From positions 1 to 64,000 of the forward strand of contig JAGXTL010000037.1 in the NCBI GenBank assembly GCA_018333635.1: 64,000 nucleotides of DNA. Reading direction: 5' to 3'. The notes below the pieces were generated by a model. That model was given only the letters and a program-made list of their open reading frames with translations, was not told the origin of the DNA and ran no database searches. The DNA is from Dethiobacter sp. GTDB lineage: Bacteria; Bacillota; Dethiobacteria; Dethiobacterales; Dethiobacteraceae. Shown piece by piece: positions 62,858 to 64,000 of this stretch (position 1 is the stretch's first letter; every line of letters starts with the position of its first letter). The position numbers and the translations under genes were made by a program.

Positions 62858-64000
62858 TTAGGCCATTTTTTGTTCAGCAGCTTTTCTTAAATCGTACAAT
62901 TCAATAGCCATTTCCCTTAATTTAAACTTTTGAACTTTACCACTGGCTGTGGTAGGATACTGGTCCATAAAATAAATATATTTTGGTATCTTGTGGCGAG
63001 AAATTTTACCAATGCTGAATTCACGAACATCTGCTTCAGTCAGTGTCATACCCGGCTTAATTCTAATACAGGCCATGACTTCCTCGCCGTATTTTTCACT
63101 GGGGACGCCAAGTACCTGAACATCCATAATGCTTGGGTTAGTAAATAAAAACTCTTCAATTTCCTTGGGATAGATGTTTTCTCCCCCACGGATAATCATA
63201 TCTTTTAAGCGACCGGTTATGTTGCAATAACCATTTTCATCCATAGTGGCCAAGTCACCGGTATGAAGCCAACCATCTCTGTCAATGGCCGCTGCTGTGG
63301 CTTCAGGATTATTGTAGTAACCTTTCATTAATCCAAAACCCCGCGCACAAAGTTCACCCTGGATTCCCCGAGGTACTTCCTCACCAGTTTCTGGATCTAT
63401 AATTTTAATTTCCACATGAGGAATAGCCCGGCCAACAGTGGAAACCCTTAACTCTAAGGAATCGTTAGTTCTAGTCTGGGTAAGTACCGGGGAAGCTTCC
63501 GTTTGACCATAGGCAATGGTTATTTCACTCATGCCCATCTTATCTACTACTTCTTTCATTACTTCTATAGGGCAAGGTGCTCCGGCCATAATGCCGCGCT
63601 TTAAAGTACTAGTATCAAAATCTTTTATCTTGAGTATTTCCAGTTCAGCTATAAACATGGTAGGCACCCCGTGCAGTGCAGTGCATTTTTCTTTTTCGAC
63701 GGTCTGAAGCACTTTTTCTGCGTCAAAGTACTCAATAGGCACCATAGTGGCCCCTTTTGTAACAGAGGCTAAGGTACTCATAACGCAACCGAAGCAGTGA
63801 AACAAAGGTACCGGGAAGCACAATTTATCGTCAGAGGTAATGCCGGTACACTCAGCAACAAATTTGGCGTTATTAACAATATTTAAATGGGTCAGCATTA
63901 CTCCCTTAGGGAAACCGGTAGTTCCCGAGGTATACTGCATGTTGATTACTTCAGCGGGGTTTAATGAACTTTGGCGCTCTGCTAGTTCTGCATCCTTGAC
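62858..64000 (-). CDS. AMP-forming acyl-CoA ligase, partial (runs off the window)
   Basis: C-terminal part of an acyl-CoA synthetase; the frame stays open to the window edge, so the true start lies beyond 64,000. YTSGTTGFPKGVMLTHLN, IAYGQTEASPV, TGDLA, GRLKDMIIRGGENIYPKEIE and TASGKVQKFKLRE are complete. It resembles FadD-type medium-chain ligases. As the first visible gene of the isovalerate cluster it may activate isovalerate. It precedes the biotin carboxylase gene by 33 bp. Confidence 0.92.
   Translation of the reverse strand, partial: VKDAELAERQSSLNPAEVINMQYTSGTTGFPKGVMLTHLNIVNNAKFVAECTGITSDDKLCFPVPLFHCFGCVMSTLASVTKGATMVPIEYFDAEKVLQTVEKEKCTALHGVPTMFIAELEILKIKDFDTSTLKRGIMAGAPCPIEVMKEVVDKMGMSEITIAYGQTEASPVLTQTRTNDSLELRVSTVGRAIPHVEIKIIDPETGEEVPRGIQGELCARGFGLMKGYYNNPEATAAAIDRDGWLHTGDLATMDENGYCNITGRLKDMIIRGGENIYPKEIEEFLFTNPSIMDVQVLGVPSEKYGEEVMACIRIKPGMTLTEADVREFSIGKISRHKIPKYIYFMDQYPTTASGKVQKFKLREMAIELYDLRKAAEQKMA

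Overview
The window reads as a chromosomal segment of an endospore-forming, anaerobic Firmicute of the class Clostridia. Sporulation genes are scattered through it (spoVS, spoVM, ylbJ, an alpha/beta-type SASP), together with a Ni-dependent CO dehydrogenase, a flavodiiron protein and a FabK-type enoyl reductase. The catabolic genes at the right end fit a fatty-acid oxidiser, plausibly syntrophic, that uses isobutyrate, butyrate and isovalerate or leucine. The genus cannot be fixed from sequence reading alone.

Layout. Positions 1-15,500 hold a housekeeping block mostly on the minus strand: yceD-rpmF, then plsX-fabH-fabK-fabD-fabG-acpP-fabF-rnc (fatty acid synthesis and RNase III), spoVS and smc, preceded by a Lon-type PDZ protease, ylbJ (plus strand), coaD and rsmD. 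Positions 15,500-20,900 hold cooS, a SASP gene, an Asp23/DUF1858 pair, rpmB, a 25-codon spoVM, a small membrane protein, an M20 peptidase and tRNA-Leu(CAA). Positions 21,200-31,600 hold an iron(III) ABC transporter, a CgeB-like glycosyltransferase, a MntA/HepT toxin-antitoxin pair, htpG, a flavodiiron protein, a repeat-rich gap, a RelE/Phd-type pair and an FmdB-type zinc ribbon. Positions 31,600-43,900 hold transketolase, an iron-sulfur flavoprotein, an ABC-F ATPase, typA, a CBS-ACT protein, ytxJ, a GGDEF protein, DUF1622, and a cNMP/CBS/DUF294 protein with a DnaQ-like exonuclease.

Positions 43,900-64,000 are the most interesting part, a minus-strand catabolic island. Its first operon runs from two small membrane proteins and a sodium:solute symporter through an AMP-forming acyl-CoA synthetase, thiolase, 3-hydroxyacyl-CoA dehydrogenase and acyl-CoA dehydrogenase to a two-subunit B12-dependent acyl-CoA mutase. 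A full-consensus sigma-54 promoter lies in front of it, and directly upstream of that promoter is a PAS-PAS-AAA-Fis sigma-54 activator gene. The mutase carries Phe83 and Gln201 at the two positions that separate isobutyryl-CoA mutase (Phe/Gln) from methylmalonyl-CoA mutase (Tyr/Arg), so the operon is best read as isobutyrate uptake, activation, isomerisation to butyryl-CoA and beta-oxidation. The second cluster (acyl-CoA ligase, biotin carboxylase, biotinyl carrier, HMG-CoA lyase, enoyl-CoA hydratase, carboxyltransferase, acetoacetyl-CoA synthetase, DUF6125 protein) supplies the isovalerate/leucine route from 3-methylcrotonyl-CoA to acetoacetyl-CoA. Both routes end at thiolase and acetyl-CoA.

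Regulatory sites that stand out are a 15/15 match to the PerR-box consensus over the extended -10 of cooS, a consensus sigma-A promoter before yceD-rpmF, a private promoter and a 13-bp hairpin around acpP, a Fur-like site before the iron transporter, and a candidate small RNA with a pyrimidine-rich segment at about 15,599-15,683.
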